Positions 1 through 8,849 are shown, numbered from the stretch's first letter. The stretch is 8,919 nucleotides of DNA from Lysobacterales bacterium (GCA_013298265.1 JAAFHE010000113.1:1-8919), one strand, 5' to 3'. The notes: generated by a model not told the origin, from the letters alone. Made by a program: numbers and translations.

Positions 1-382
1 CGCCGAGCACGCCGTCGGTACCGCCCTCGCGATCCAGCTGCACGAGTCCCCAGCTATGCCAGGCCATCAGCGCGCACAGTACGGCGGCGAAGGTAAGCGC
101 GATGAAGCGCGCGACACGCAGCTTCACGCCGCTGACGAAGCGGCCGATGAAGTCGAGGCCGATGTGCTGGTCATCGCGCGTCGCGATGACGGCGCCGAGC
201 ATGGCGCTCCACAGCACCAGCGCGCGCAGCACTGGCTCGGCCCAGGCAAAGCCGCTGTCGAACACGTTGCGCAGCAGGATCTGCGCGCCAGCGAGCAGCA
301 CCATGAAGATGACGAGGACGGTGAGGACCCAGTCCTCGAAGCGGTGCAGGCGCGCGAGATGGCGCTGGAGTGCGGTGGTCAC
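1..382 (-). CDS. dctQ: TRAP transporter small permease, DctQ family (C-terminus cut by window edge)
   Basis: Small four-helix membrane subunit of a tripartite ATP-independent periplasmic (TRAP) transporter, which pairs with the large permease DctM in the inner membrane. The 127 visible residues start at GTG (380-382), with a weak GGAAAA Shine-Dalgarno-like stretch about 10 bases upstream. They show a basic N-terminus, a first hydrophobic helix (about residues 17-37, followed by ILLRNVF), the family pattern FAWAEPVLRALVLWSAMLGA (about 45-64), then ATRDDQHIGLDFIGRF and a further hydrophobic helix (about 90-107). The RNVF...GFAWAEP...LVLW...ATR..QHI.LD order is diagnostic of DctQ (PF04290). It follows dctP on the same strand after an unusually long 294-base gap filled by a structured repeat. 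The missing part should be the last helix, then dctM. The start codon is less certain than the identity. Confidence 0.88.
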   Translation of the reverse strand, partial: MTTALQRHLARLHRFEDWVLTVLVIFMVLLAGAQILLRNVFDSGFAWAEPVLRALVLWSAMLGAVIATRDDQHIGLDFIGRFVSGVKLRVARFIALTFAAVLCALMAWHSWGLVQLDREGGTDGVLG

Positions 383-465
383 GTCGGGTGTTTTCCGAGA
401 TCCTTGGCGCGTCTGACAAAATACTGAAACGGGTGTATCGAGCCCTCCCCTTCAAGGGGGTGAAT

Positions 466-500
466 GGGCAACCGCCCAGAACCGAAGGTTCTGGTTGCCC
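466..500. other. Hairpin inside repeat copy 1
   Basis: The outer 8-bp stem GGGCAACC (466-473) pairs with GGTTGCCC (493-500). A one-sided bulge GCCC (474-477) follows, then the inner 6-bp stem AGAACC (478-483) pairs with GGTTCT (487-492) around the loop GAA. The same architecture with different arm sequences occurs at 4081-4117, which argues that the fold is maintained. Confidence 0.8.
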
Positions 501-601
501 TGAACGCCCAACGGGCCGGAGGGTTGGGTGGGGATGGTGCCGCTCTGCCGCAGAAATCGCGGGAATGCCGACTGCTGAGGCGAACACCATCCCCATCCCG
601 A

Positions 602-622
602 CCTTCCCCTTGAAGGGGAAGG
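602..622. other. Perfect 10-bp inverted repeat downstream of dctP
   Basis: CCTTCCCCTT (602-611) and AAGGGGAAGG (613-622) are perfect reverse complements around a single central base. It forms the right end of repeat copy 1 and lies 55 bases past the dctP stop in the direction of transcription. No T-run follows on the minus strand, so it does not look like an intrinsic terminator. A 3' stabilising structure for dctP mRNA is possible but inferred. Confidence 0.6.
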
Positions 623-676
623 AGCAAGAGCCGCTGAACGTGCAGTCTTATCATCTTAGTTAGACGCTCTCAGCGA

Positions 677-1672
677 TTACTTCTTGCGGATCACGGCGAG
701 TTCGTCGCTGACGGCCTTGATGATCTCGGCCGACGGGGCCTTGTCGCTGTCGAGCGACTGCGCCGATTCCGCACCGACCTTCTGCCAGTTCGCCGTTTCC
801 TCAGCATTGGGCTGATACACCGATATGCCCTGTTTTTTCAGCGCGTCGACGGCCTTGGCGTTGTCCTCGATGCTGATCTGGTCCAGGCGCGCGAACGCCT
901 TGGCCATCTCGTCCTTGAGCACGGCCTGGTCGGCCGCGGCGATCTTGTCGAAGGATTTCTTGTCGACCACGATGACGCCGACCACGTAGCTGACCGGCAA
1001 GTCGACGATGTGCTTGATCTTGGTATGCCATTGGAACGCGATCGCGCCGGCGAAGGTGTTCGCAGCGGTGTCGATCAGGCCGGTCTGCAGGCTGGTATAG
1101 ACGTCGGCCAGCGGCAGCGAGATCGGCGTCACGCCGACGGCCTTGAAGGCGACCTCGGCGGTGTAGTCACCTTGCGGCACCCAGACCTTGGCGGCCTTGA
1201 GCTCATCGCGCGTCCTGATGTCGCGCGCGCTCATGATGTAAGCGAAACCGCCACCGGACAGGCCCAGCGCGACGAAGCCGCTCTTCTCGAAACCGTCCTT
1301 GATGCGCTGGTCGAACTTCACACGGACGGCGTCGACTTCGGCTTGGCTGCGGAACAGGAACGGCAGGCCGTAGACCTGCACGTCCGGGTTGCTCGCCGAG
1401 ATCTCGCCGCCGGTGAAGGCGCCGCCGTGAAGCTGGCCGATCTTGATCTTGCGCTGCACGGTGGCCGGATCGCCCATGACGCCGCCCGGGTAATACTTGA
1501 CCTCGACACGGCCTTCGGTGCGCGTCTTGACCGCATCCGCACCGGCGCGCATCTCCTTCATCCACGCCGTACCGTCCGGCGCGGTGGTCGCGATCTTGAA
1601 CACTTCGGCCTGTGCGCTGCCCGCCGCGACCATCGCGAATACGGCGGAAAGCCAACGCTTGCGCAAACTCAT
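677..1672 (-). CDS. dctP: TRAP transporter periplasmic substrate-binding protein, DctP family (TatT-associated type)
   Basis: Periplasmic receptor that captures the solute and hands it to the DctQM permease. It has 331 residues, normal for the family. Residues 1-22 form a signal peptide (basic MSLRKR, hydrophobic core, cleavage after SAQA). The mature part opens with KIATTAPDGTAWMKEM, followed by GRVEVKYYPGGVMG (54-67), the GLPFLFRS hinge-side motif (102-109) and LADVYTSLQTGLIDT (188-202), all typical of PF03480. Where classical C4-dicarboxylate and sialate binders carry an Arg that grips the carboxylate (KIRxP), this protein reads KVWVPQGD, with Trp164 in that place. That variant goes with TatT-containing systems. 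The start is supported by a CAGGAG Shine-Dalgarno 6 bases upstream. It lies 64 bases after tatT and 294 bases before dctQ. The ligand cannot be named from sequence. Confidence 0.93.
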   Translation of the reverse strand: MSLRKRWLSAVFAMVAAGSAQAEVFKIATTAPDGTAWMKEMRAGADAVKTRTEGRVEVKYYPGGVMGDPATVQRKIKIGQLHGGAFTGGEISASNPDVQVYGLPFLFRSQAEVDAVRVKFDQRIKDGFEKSGFVALGLSGGGFAYIMSARDIRTRDELKAAKVWVPQGDYTAEVAFKAVGVTPISLPLADVYTSLQTGLIDTAANTFAGAIAFQWHTKIKHIVDLPVSYVVGVIVVDKKSFDKIAAADQAVLKDEMAKAFARLDQISIEDNAKAVDALKKQGISVYQPNAEETANWQKVGAESAQSLDSDKAPSAEIIKAVSDELAVIRKK

Positions 1673-1678
1673 GCGGAA

Positions 1679-1684
1679 CTCCTG
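1679..1684 (-). promoter_or_regulatory. Strong ribosome binding site of dctP
   Basis: CAGGAG on the minus strand with a 6-base spacer to the dctP ATG. It is the clearest Shine-Dalgarno sequence of the transporter genes, fitting the usual excess of binding protein over permease. Confidence 0.75.
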
Positions 1685-1719
1685 AGGACCGACGTGGCCC
1701 GTTCTGCCCGATACGACGA

Positions 1720-1736
1720 TGTCGCGCGCGGCGACA
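1720..1736. other. Short hairpin directly after the tatT stop codon
   Basis: TGTCGC (1720-1725) and GCGACA (1731-1736) are perfect complements around a 5-base loop, abutting the tatT stop codon (1737-1739 on the minus strand). With no following T-run it is unlikely to be a full terminator. It may be a processing or stability element between tatT and dctP, or chance in GC-rich sequence. Confidence 0.4.
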
Positions 1737-2600
1737 TCAAAAATAGTCTTTGCCCGACGCCAGCAGAGCCTTGGCCCGCTGTTGCGCCAGCACGTTCATC
1801 AAGGTCATGCGCGGCGCCTCGGGCGCGGCAGCAACGACTTCGTTGAGCAAACGGTCGTGCAGTTCCTGGTCGAACACGAGACGTGCGTAGTACTGCGCGT
1901 ACAAGGTCTTGGCCATGAGATTTCTGCCCTGCGACTGCGCGATCGCGGTATCGAACGCGGCCTTGCCGAGTTCGGGCTTGCCGCCGAGCGTGGCCGGCCG
2001 CAGCGAATGCAGCACGCCGAGCACCATGTGAGGCTCGCCGTCGGCATAGTCCGGATTCAGCGCGAGCACGCGCTCGACGAGCAGTTGCACCTTGGGCAGG
2101 TCGGCGATCGCATTCCAGTCGCCGCTGTCCTGCTGGATGCGTCCGGCCCAGGCCGAAGCCAGGCCGTAGACCAGATCGAGGTCCTTCGCACCCGTGTTCG
2201 CCACTACGGCAGAGAACGCCTCGAAGGGCTGCTCGAGCGCGCCACAGAGCGGCGGACTGCGTTCGCAGGTCGCGCGACGCGCATAGCCGAACGCGCGGTT
2301 GGCCAGGTGCCTGGCGCGCTCGGGTTCGGTCACGAAGCCGCCGGCATAGGCGCCGTAGAGCCGTGCGGCAGCGAGCAAGGTGCCGCTGTTCTTCGGATCG
2401 CCTTCGAGCAGCGCGTCGAGCAGCAGCAGATACGCCGGCAATCCATCGCGTACCGTGCCGGGATCATCCTGGTTGAGGATCGCGCTACCGAGGTTGTCGG
2501 CGAAACGCTGGCTGGCCCTGTTGACCACGCCGGCACAGCCGGCGAGCAACGTGAGTGCGGCGAACAAAGCAACGCGTAGGGTCGTGTGCATGGCATTCAT
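1737..2600 (-). CDS. tatT: TRAP transporter T-component lipoprotein, TatT family
   Basis: Lipid-anchored, helical TPR-like protein that partners the DctP-type binding protein in a subset of TRAP systems; the founding example is Treponema pallidum Tp0956. It has 287 residues. The short signal sequence ends in the lipobox LAGC (Cys22 lipidated); Ala follows the Cys rather than Asp, which favours outer-membrane sorting. The body is alpha-helical, with [31 protein letters not shown] and [10 protein letters not shown] typical of the family, and it ends in [12 protein letters not shown], the family's characteristic tail. The start at 2600 is chosen because its ATG overlaps the folD stop (ATGA); the alternative Met at 2591 would remove three residues. 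No good Shine-Dalgarno precedes it, so translation probably depends on ribosomes finishing folD. Its position directly before dctP supports the call. Confidence 0.88.
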   Translation of the reverse strand: MNAMHTTLRVALFAALTLLAGCAGVVNRASQRFADNLGSAILNQDDPGTVRDGLPAYLLLLDALLEGDPKNSGTLLAAARLYGAYAGGFVTEPERARHLANRAFGYARRATCERSPPLCGALEQPFEAFSAVVANTGAKDLDLVYGLASAWAGRIQQDSGDWNAIADLPKVQLLVERVLALNPDYADGEPHMVLGVLHSLRPATLGGKPELGKAAFDTAIAQSQGRNLMAKTLYAQYYARLVFDQELHDRLLNEVVAAAPEAPRMTLMNVLAQQRAKALLASGKDYF

Positions 2601-3454
2601 CGATCGAAAAAGGTTTCCGCGGCTTCGAGCGTGTTTTCGATCAGCGTCGCGACGGTCATGCGCCCCACCCCGCCCGGCACCGGCGTGATCCACGAGGCAC
2701 GCTGCGCCGCTTCGTCGAAATCGACATCGCCGACGAGGCGTCCGTCATCGAGGCGGTTGATGCCTATATCAATGACGATGGCACCGGGCTTGATCCATTC
2801 GCCCTTGACGAGACCCGGCCGGCCTACCGCGACGACAACGATGTCGGCCTGGCCGACGAAGCCTGGCAGACCGCGCGTGAACTTGTGGCACGACGTCGTG
2901 GTGCAGCCAGCCAGCAGCAGTTCCAGCGCCATCGGGCGGCCGACGTGGTTGGACACGCCGACGATGACGGCATGCTGGCCGCGCACGGGCCGGTCGGTAT
3001 AGGACAGCAGGGTCATGACGCCCTTGGGCGTGCACGGACGCAATCCACGCTGGCGCAGCACGAGCGCGCCGACGTTCGCGGCATGGAAGCCGTCCACGTC
3101 CTTGCGCGGGTCGATGCGGTTGATCAGGGCGGTCGCGTCGATATGCGCCGGCAGCGGCAACTGCACAAGGATGCCGTGCACGCGCGCATCGGCATTGAGC
3201 GTGTCGATCAGCGCGTAGAGCTCGGTTTCGGGTGTATCCGCCGGCAGGTCGTAGTCGAACGAACGGAAGTCGACTTCTTTGCAGGCTTTGCGCTTGTTCC
3301 TGACGTAGACCGCCGAGGCCGGATCGGCGCCGACGAGCACGACAGCGAGGCCCGGGCGAGATTTGCCGGCGCTCACGCGGGCGCTGACGCGACCCTTGAT
3401 GCGCTCGAGCAACTCGTCGGCGATGCGTTTGCCGTCCAGTATCCGGGCGGTCAT
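2597..3454 (-). CDS. folD: Bifunctional methylenetetrahydrofolate dehydrogenase / methenyltetrahydrofolate cyclohydrolase
   Basis: Cytosolic enzyme of one-carbon metabolism. It oxidises 5,10-methylene-THF with NADP and hydrolyses methenyl-THF to 10-formyl-THF, supplying purine and formyl-Met synthesis. At 285 residues it has normal length. The catalytic residues align with E. coli numbering: Tyr50 and Lys54 in YVRNKRKAC, Gln98 in GILVQLPLP, Asp121 in KDVDGFH. The nucleotide-binding half shows [12 protein letters not shown] (139-150), [11 protein letters not shown] (165-175) and VVAVGRPG (207-214). One oddity: the near-invariant second signature PGGVGPMT reads PGGVGRMT, with Arg265 for Pro (codon CGC, one base from CCC). 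The loop after CHKFT also looks about two residues shorter than in relatives I recall. The stop overlaps the tatT start by 4 bases (ATGA), tying this housekeeping enzyme to the transporter unit. No clear Shine-Dalgarno is seen. Confidence 0.96.
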   Translation of the reverse strand: MTARILDGKRIADELLERIKGRVSARVSAGKSRPGLAVVLVGADPASAVYVRNKRKACKEVDFRSFDYDLPADTPETELYALIDTLNADARVHGILVQLPLPAHIDATALINRIDPRKDVDGFHAANVGALVLRQRGLRPCTPKGVMTLLSYTDRPVRGQHAVIVGVSNHVGRPMALELLLAGCTTTSCHKFTRGLPGFVGQADIVVVAVGRPGLVKGEWIKPGAIVIDIGINRLDDGRLVGDVDFDEAAQRASWITPVPGGVGRMTVATLIENTLEAAETFFDR

Positions 3455-3564
3455 GTGTGGGCAGGTCCAGGGCCGGTACGCAACCGGCGGTACAAGGGCG
3501 TCGACACGACGAGGATCTTCAGGAAGGGGCCTGAGCCCACAGCGACAGGTCGCGCATTATCCAT
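3451..3564 (-). CDS. Possible 37-residue leader ORF overlapping the folD start
   Basis: A short minus-strand reading frame begins [18 protein letters not shown] and ends ...RTGPGPAHT. Its TGA overlaps the folD ATG as ATGA, the same arrangement as folD/tatT. A weak GGCGGGA lies too close to the start to be an ideal Shine-Dalgarno. It has no recognisable domain, no signal peptide, and little sign of coding constraint. It may be a translated leader that delivers ribosomes to folD, which itself lacks a clear Shine-Dalgarno, or a chance frame in GC-rich DNA. I recognise no homolog. Confidence 0.22.
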   Translation of the reverse strand: MDNARPVAVGSGPFLKILVVSTPLYRRLRTGPGPAHT

Positions 3565-3640
3565 GTCCCGCCGGGTCGCCTCAAACCGCAGCGTGATGGT
3601 GCTCAGCTACCATGCAGTTTTCACCCATCGGGATCCGTCC

Positions 3641-3937
3641 ATGTCCGCCGCTACCGTCGAACTCGAAGCCGCCGCATTCCGCCGTCTGCTGGCGCACCTG
3701 AACCAGCGTAGCGACGTGCAGAACATCGATCTGATGATCACCGCCGGCTTCTGCCGCAACTGCCTGGCCGACTGGTATCGCGAAGCGGCGGCCGAGCGGG
3801 CCATCGACCTGAGCAAGGACGCCGCGCGGGAATACGTCTACGGCATGCCGTTTGCAGACTGGAAGCGGCTGCACCAGAAGGACGCGACACCGGAGCAACT
3901 GGCGGCGTTCGAGCGGGCGCAGAAGGAGCATCAGTAG
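3641..3937 (+). CDS. DUF1244 family protein (PF06844)
   Basis: Small cytosolic protein of 98 residues, matching the usual size of this uncharacterised proteobacterial family. The signature block RSDVQNIDLMITAGFCRNC (residues 23-41) followed by LADWYREA is the family hallmark. The C-terminal YVYGMPFADWKRLHQKDATP (65-84) is also typical. Cys38 and Cys41 in CRNC could be a metal or redox pair, but no function is established that I know of. The start at 3641 matches the family N-terminus and has GGGA about 7 bases upstream; an in-frame ATG at 3596 would add an atypical extension. It stands alone on the plus strand, divergent from folD and convergent with serS. The 3565-3640 stretch upstream shows no promoter I would defend. 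Confidence 0.85.
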   Translation: MSAATVELEAAAFRRLLAHLNQRSDVQNIDLMITAGFCRNCLADWYREAAAERAIDLSKDAAREYVYGMPFADWKRLHQKDATPEQLAAFERAQKEHQ

Positions 3938-3963
3938 CGCGACCGAAAGGGATCGCTGACACC

Positions 3964-4157
3964 GTCCTCACCCAACCCTCCCCTACGAGGGGATGGCTGA
4001 AAAACGACGATTTGAAGACTCCACCTCAGGGGAGGGCTCAGGAGCGAAGGCTGAAAGCTCCCTCCCCTTCAAGGGGGTAAAGGACGATGGCCTAGAGCCA
4101 AAGGCTCTCATCGTCCTGAACGCCCAACGGGCCGGAGGGCCGGGGTGGGGATGGTGC
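3964..4157. repeat. Intergenic repeat cluster between DUF1244 gene and serS, including element copy 2
   Basis: This is the convergent gap 3938-4182. Copy 2 (4060-4157) repeats the left end CCCTCCCCTTCAAGGGGGT (4060-4078) and the core (4115-4157) of the 443-622 element, with one extra base and two substitutions in the core tail, but lacks the inverted right half. Before it, ACCCTCCCCT (3975-3984) with CGAGGGG, and AGGGGAGGG (4028-4036), form a related imperfect inverted pair, probably a decayed relative. No T-rich run marks an intrinsic terminator, though the structure sits where both flanking genes would end. Confidence 0.75.
4081..4117. other. Hairpin inside repeat copy 2
   Basis: The outer stem AGGACGAT (4081-4088) pairs with ATCGTCCT (4110-4117). 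The bulge is GGCCT on the left and C on the right. The inner stem AGAGCC (4094-4099) pairs with GGCTCT (4103-4108) around the loop AAA. Compared with 466-500, six of eight outer pairs and one of six inner pairs change on both sides while staying complementary. Confidence 0.8.
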
Positions 4158-4182
4158 TAACCGCTGCCCCACGGCAAAGCCA

Positions 4183-6765
<2,583 letters not shown>

Positions 6766-6769
<4 letters not shown>

Positions 6770-8133
6770 CCTGCGTCGACCTCCTGGCGCGGCTTGCGGG
6801 CGAGCGCATCGGCGCGCGCGGTGCGCAGTTCGCGCAGCTTGTCAGCAATGCGCGCCTCGAGGCCGCGCGCTGTCGGCCGGTAGAATTCGCGCCCGACGAG
6901 CGCATCCGGCAGGCATTGCTGGTCGAGCGCGACACCCCCTTCGAGATCGTGGTCGTACTGGTAGCCCTTGCCGTAGCCGAGGTTTTTCATGAGCCTGGTC
7001 GGTGCATTGCGGATTTCCATCGGCACGGCTAGCGTGCCACTCGCGCGGATTTCCGCGCGCACCTCGCCGAATGCGGCGTAGACCGCGTTGCTCTTCGCAG
7101 CCAGCGCCATGTAGACAACGAGCTGGGCCAGTGCGAGATCGCCCTCGGGACTGCCAAGACGGTCATAGGTTTCCCAGGCCTCGATCGCCATGCCGATCGC
7201 GCGTGCGTCGGCCAGGCCGACGTCCTCGACCGCCATGCGCGTGAGGCGCCGCGCGAGATAGGCCGGATCGCAGCCGCCGTCGAGCATGCGCGTGAACCAG
7301 TACAGCGCCGCGTCCGGATCGGACGAACGTACCGACTTGTGCAAGGCCGATATCTGGTCGTAGAACTGCTCGCCGCCCTTGTCAAAACGCCGCGTGCGGT
7401 CAGCCAGTACCTGGGTCAGCGTGGTCTCGTCGATGCAACCGTCCTCGGCCAACTCGGCGGCAATCTCCAGCAGGGTCAGTGCGCGGCGCACGTCGCCGTC
7501 GGCGGCCCGGGCGATCAGGCCCAGCGATTCGTCGCTGACCGCAAGCCCCTGCCCGCCCAGGCCGCGCTCGGGATCGGCCAGTGCGCGCCGCAACGCAGCC
7601 ACGATGTCGACCGCGCCGACCGCTTCGAGCACATGCACGCGGCAGCGCGACAGCAGCGCGGAATTCAGTTCGAACGACGGGTTTTCCGTGGTGGCGCCGA
7701 CGAAGAGAATCACGCCCTTCTCGATATGCGGCAGGAACGCGTCCTGCTGCACCTTGTTGAAACGGTGGACCTCGTCGACGAACAGCACGGTGCGCACGCC
7801 GCGGGCGAAGTTCGCGGCAGCCTCGTCCAGCGCGGCGCGAACGTCAGCCAGCCCGGTCATGACCGCGGAGATCGCCTTGAACTGCGCATCGGCATAGCGT
7901 GCGAGCAGCAGGGCCAGCGTGGTCTTGCCGCAGCCGGGCGGCCCCCAAAGGATCATCGAATGTACATGGCCGGACTCGATCGCACGGCGCAGCGGCTTGC
8001 CCGCGGCCAGGAGCCGCGTCTGGCCGACGATCTCGCCGAGCTCGCGCGGGCGCATGCGCTCGGCCAGCGGCTTGAGCCCGTCAGGCTCAGCGAACAGGCC
8101 GGCGCCGGCCGGGGTGTTTTTTCTGGGTGACAT
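6766..8133 (-). CDS. rarA: Replication-associated recombination protein A (AAA+ ATPase)
   Basis: RarA/MgsA, the bacterial relative of eukaryotic WRNIP1/Mgs1. It is a tetrameric clamp-loader-like ATPase acting at stalled replication forks with SSB. It has 455 residues. The AAA+ part shows LAERMRPRELGEIVGQ (23-38), Walker A GPPGCGKTT (64-72), Walker B LFVDEVHRFNKVQQD (117-131), sensor 1 GATTENPSFELNSALLSRCR (146-165, including the arginine-finger region) and sensor 2 GDVRRAL (213-219). The C-terminal oligomerisation domain contains RRFDKGGEQFYDQISALHKS, VRSSDPDAALYWFTRML and MEIRNAPTRLMKNLGYGKGY (372-391). All catalytic motifs look intact. The start at 8133 matches the family; only a weak TAGG lies upstream. 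The neighbourhood with serS agrees with gammaproteobacterial order, but lolA, usual upstream of rarA, is replaced by a divergent secreted-protein gene. Confidence 0.96.
6780..6785 (-). promoter_or_regulatory. Ribosome binding site of the MFS gene inside rarA
   Basis: AGGAGG on the minus strand within the last codons of rarA, 10 bases before the MFS ATG. It supports that start and independent initiation on top of stop/start coupling. Confidence 0.65.
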
Positions 8134-8273
8134 GGGCGCCTAGAGTAACGCTGCCGGCGAGCGCCGCACAGTGTTTATATTTAGTCACAAATACAAAGAG
8201 ATACGCAAGGAGCGCGCGGACGATTCGGTTAGCTTCTGGTAGCGTAGTCCTATTCATGACCTCGAGATTCCGC
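8134..8273. promoter_or_regulatory. Divergent intergenic region between rarA and the secreted-protein gene
   Basis: 140 bases containing an AT-rich island (about 8171-8205, with TTTATATTTAGTCACAAATA) in otherwise GC-rich sequence, the likely promoter zone for one or both genes. On the rarA strand TATAAA is a -10-like hexamer, but no convincing -35 lies at normal spacing. AAGGAG at 8207-8212 resembles a Shine-Dalgarno sequence but has no usual start codon at proper distance. Placement is therefore inferred from composition and gene orientation. Confidence 0.45.
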
Positions 8274-8846
8274 ATGAAACCTCAGCGCGCCATTCTGCTC
8301 GCCGCCCTGGCCGCCGCTGTGCCGGCCCACGCCGCAGTGACCTGCTTCAACCAGCAGAACCTGGGCATTCCCGCCACGACCGAGGGGCTGTACATCAACT
8401 TCCTGAACGGCGTCAGCGCCGCGACCGGAGCGGGCGCGCCGGGATTCGATTTCAACCCGTACGCATCCGCCAGCACCACCCCGCCCGACGATCTGCGTTT
8501 CTACTGGGGCACTGCAGCGACGGGCAATGCCGGCGTGGCGAGCAGCGGCGCCACCTATGCAGTGCTCCCGGCTGGGTCGGTGGTCGGTCCTTCCAGCGAG
8601 TTCACGCGCGAAGGTTTCTCGGGCAACACGTCGGCCTGGACCAGCGGGGTGAGCCTTGGCTACCTCGGCATGCGTTTCCGCAACGAGGCCAGCAGCGCGA
8701 TCAACTACGGCTGGGTGCAGATAACAACGACCCCACCGCGCGGTTTTCCGGTCACTGTCCACGGCTGGTGTTTCGAGGACAGTGGCGCGTCCATCGCCGC
8801 CGGGCAGATCTCCGACGCGATATTCGCGAACGGCTTCGATAGCTAA
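8274..8846 (+). CDS. Small secreted protein of unknown function with IFANGFDS C-terminal tail
   Basis: A 190-residue exported protein. The start at 8274 gives a textbook signal peptide, MKPQRAILLAALAAAVPAHA, cleaved before AVTCFNQ. An in-frame ATG at 8256 would add six residues ahead of it and has no better ribosome site. The mature part is rich in Gly, Ala, Ser and Thr and looks like a beta-sandwich. The block LGYLGMRFRNEASSAINYGW (128-147) followed by VQI resembles the GYIGFRF...YGWVQI pattern of extracellular PEP-CTERM-type proteins. Cys24 and Cys166 may form a disulfide. It does not end in a PEP-CTERM anchor but in DAIFANGFDS, after a probable linker AAGQIS. I recall similar IF.DGFE/IFANGF tails on exported Lysobacterales proteins; a sorting or maturation role is inference only. 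It is divergent from rarA. Confidence 0.82.
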   Translation: MKPQRAILLAALAAAVPAHAAVTCFNQQNLGIPATTEGLYINFLNGVSAATGAGAPGFDFNPYASASTTPPDDLRFYWGTAATGNAGVASSGATYAVLPAGSVVGPSSEFTREGFSGNTSAWTSGVSLGYLGMRFRNEASSAINYGWVQITTTPPRGFPVTVHGWCFEDSGASIAAGQISDAIFANGFDS

Positions 8847-8849
8847 CCA

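Larger units (their letters stand above)
443..622. repeat. Dispersed structured intergenic element, copy 1 (full, inverted ends)
   Basis: This fills most of the dctP-dctQ gap (383-676). The left end 443-461 is CCCTCCCCTTCAAGGGGGT. Next come a long hairpin (466-500), a conserved core (499-540, including GAACGCCCAACGGGCCGGAG) ending in GGGTGGGGATGGTG, a 44-base spacer with no recognised signal, and a right end (585-622) that is roughly the reverse complement of the left end and core tail. The pairing of 523-539 with 585-601 is about 17 bp with two G-T wobbles. The left end and core recur at 4060-4157. I see no transposase and no clear target-site duplication. It could be a REP- or MITE-like element, or an RNA structure separating dctP from dctQ expression. 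The rest of the gap (383-442 and 623-676) holds nothing I recognise. Confidence 0.8.

Noticed and set aside
506..529. GCCCAAC followed by GTTGGGT resembles the RYYYAAC/GTTRRRY ends of an integron attC site.
   Set aside because: Only 10 bases separate them, there are no L-box pairs or extrahelical bases, copy 2 lacks the GTTGGG half, and no integrase or cassette genes are nearby.
443..622. Possible complete MITE with terminal inverted repeats.
   Set aside because: The inverted ends are real, but copy 2 lacks the right half and no target-site duplication could be identified, so I call it a structured repeat rather than a defined transposable element.
1010..2579. Long plus-strand open frames opposite dctP and tatT.
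   Set aside because: Low-complexity, Arg/Ala-rich shadow translations without domain motifs; the opposite strand carries recognisable families with good starts.
2555..3640. Extended plus-strand frame running into the DUF1244 gene, suggesting a longer fusion protein.
   Set aside because: The upstream part is antisense to folD and lacks domain features; DUF1244 proteins are about 100 residues, matching the start at 3641.
4060..4157. Intrinsic terminator for serS or the DUF1244 gene.
   Set aside because: Stable hairpins exist but no T-run follows on either strand; the pieces are explained by the dispersed repeat.
8171..8205. Specific sigma70 promoter hexamers for rarA or the secreted protein.
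   Set aside because: TATAAA and TATATT occur in the AT-rich island, but no partner -35 lies at 16-18 base spacing, so only a general promoter region is reported.
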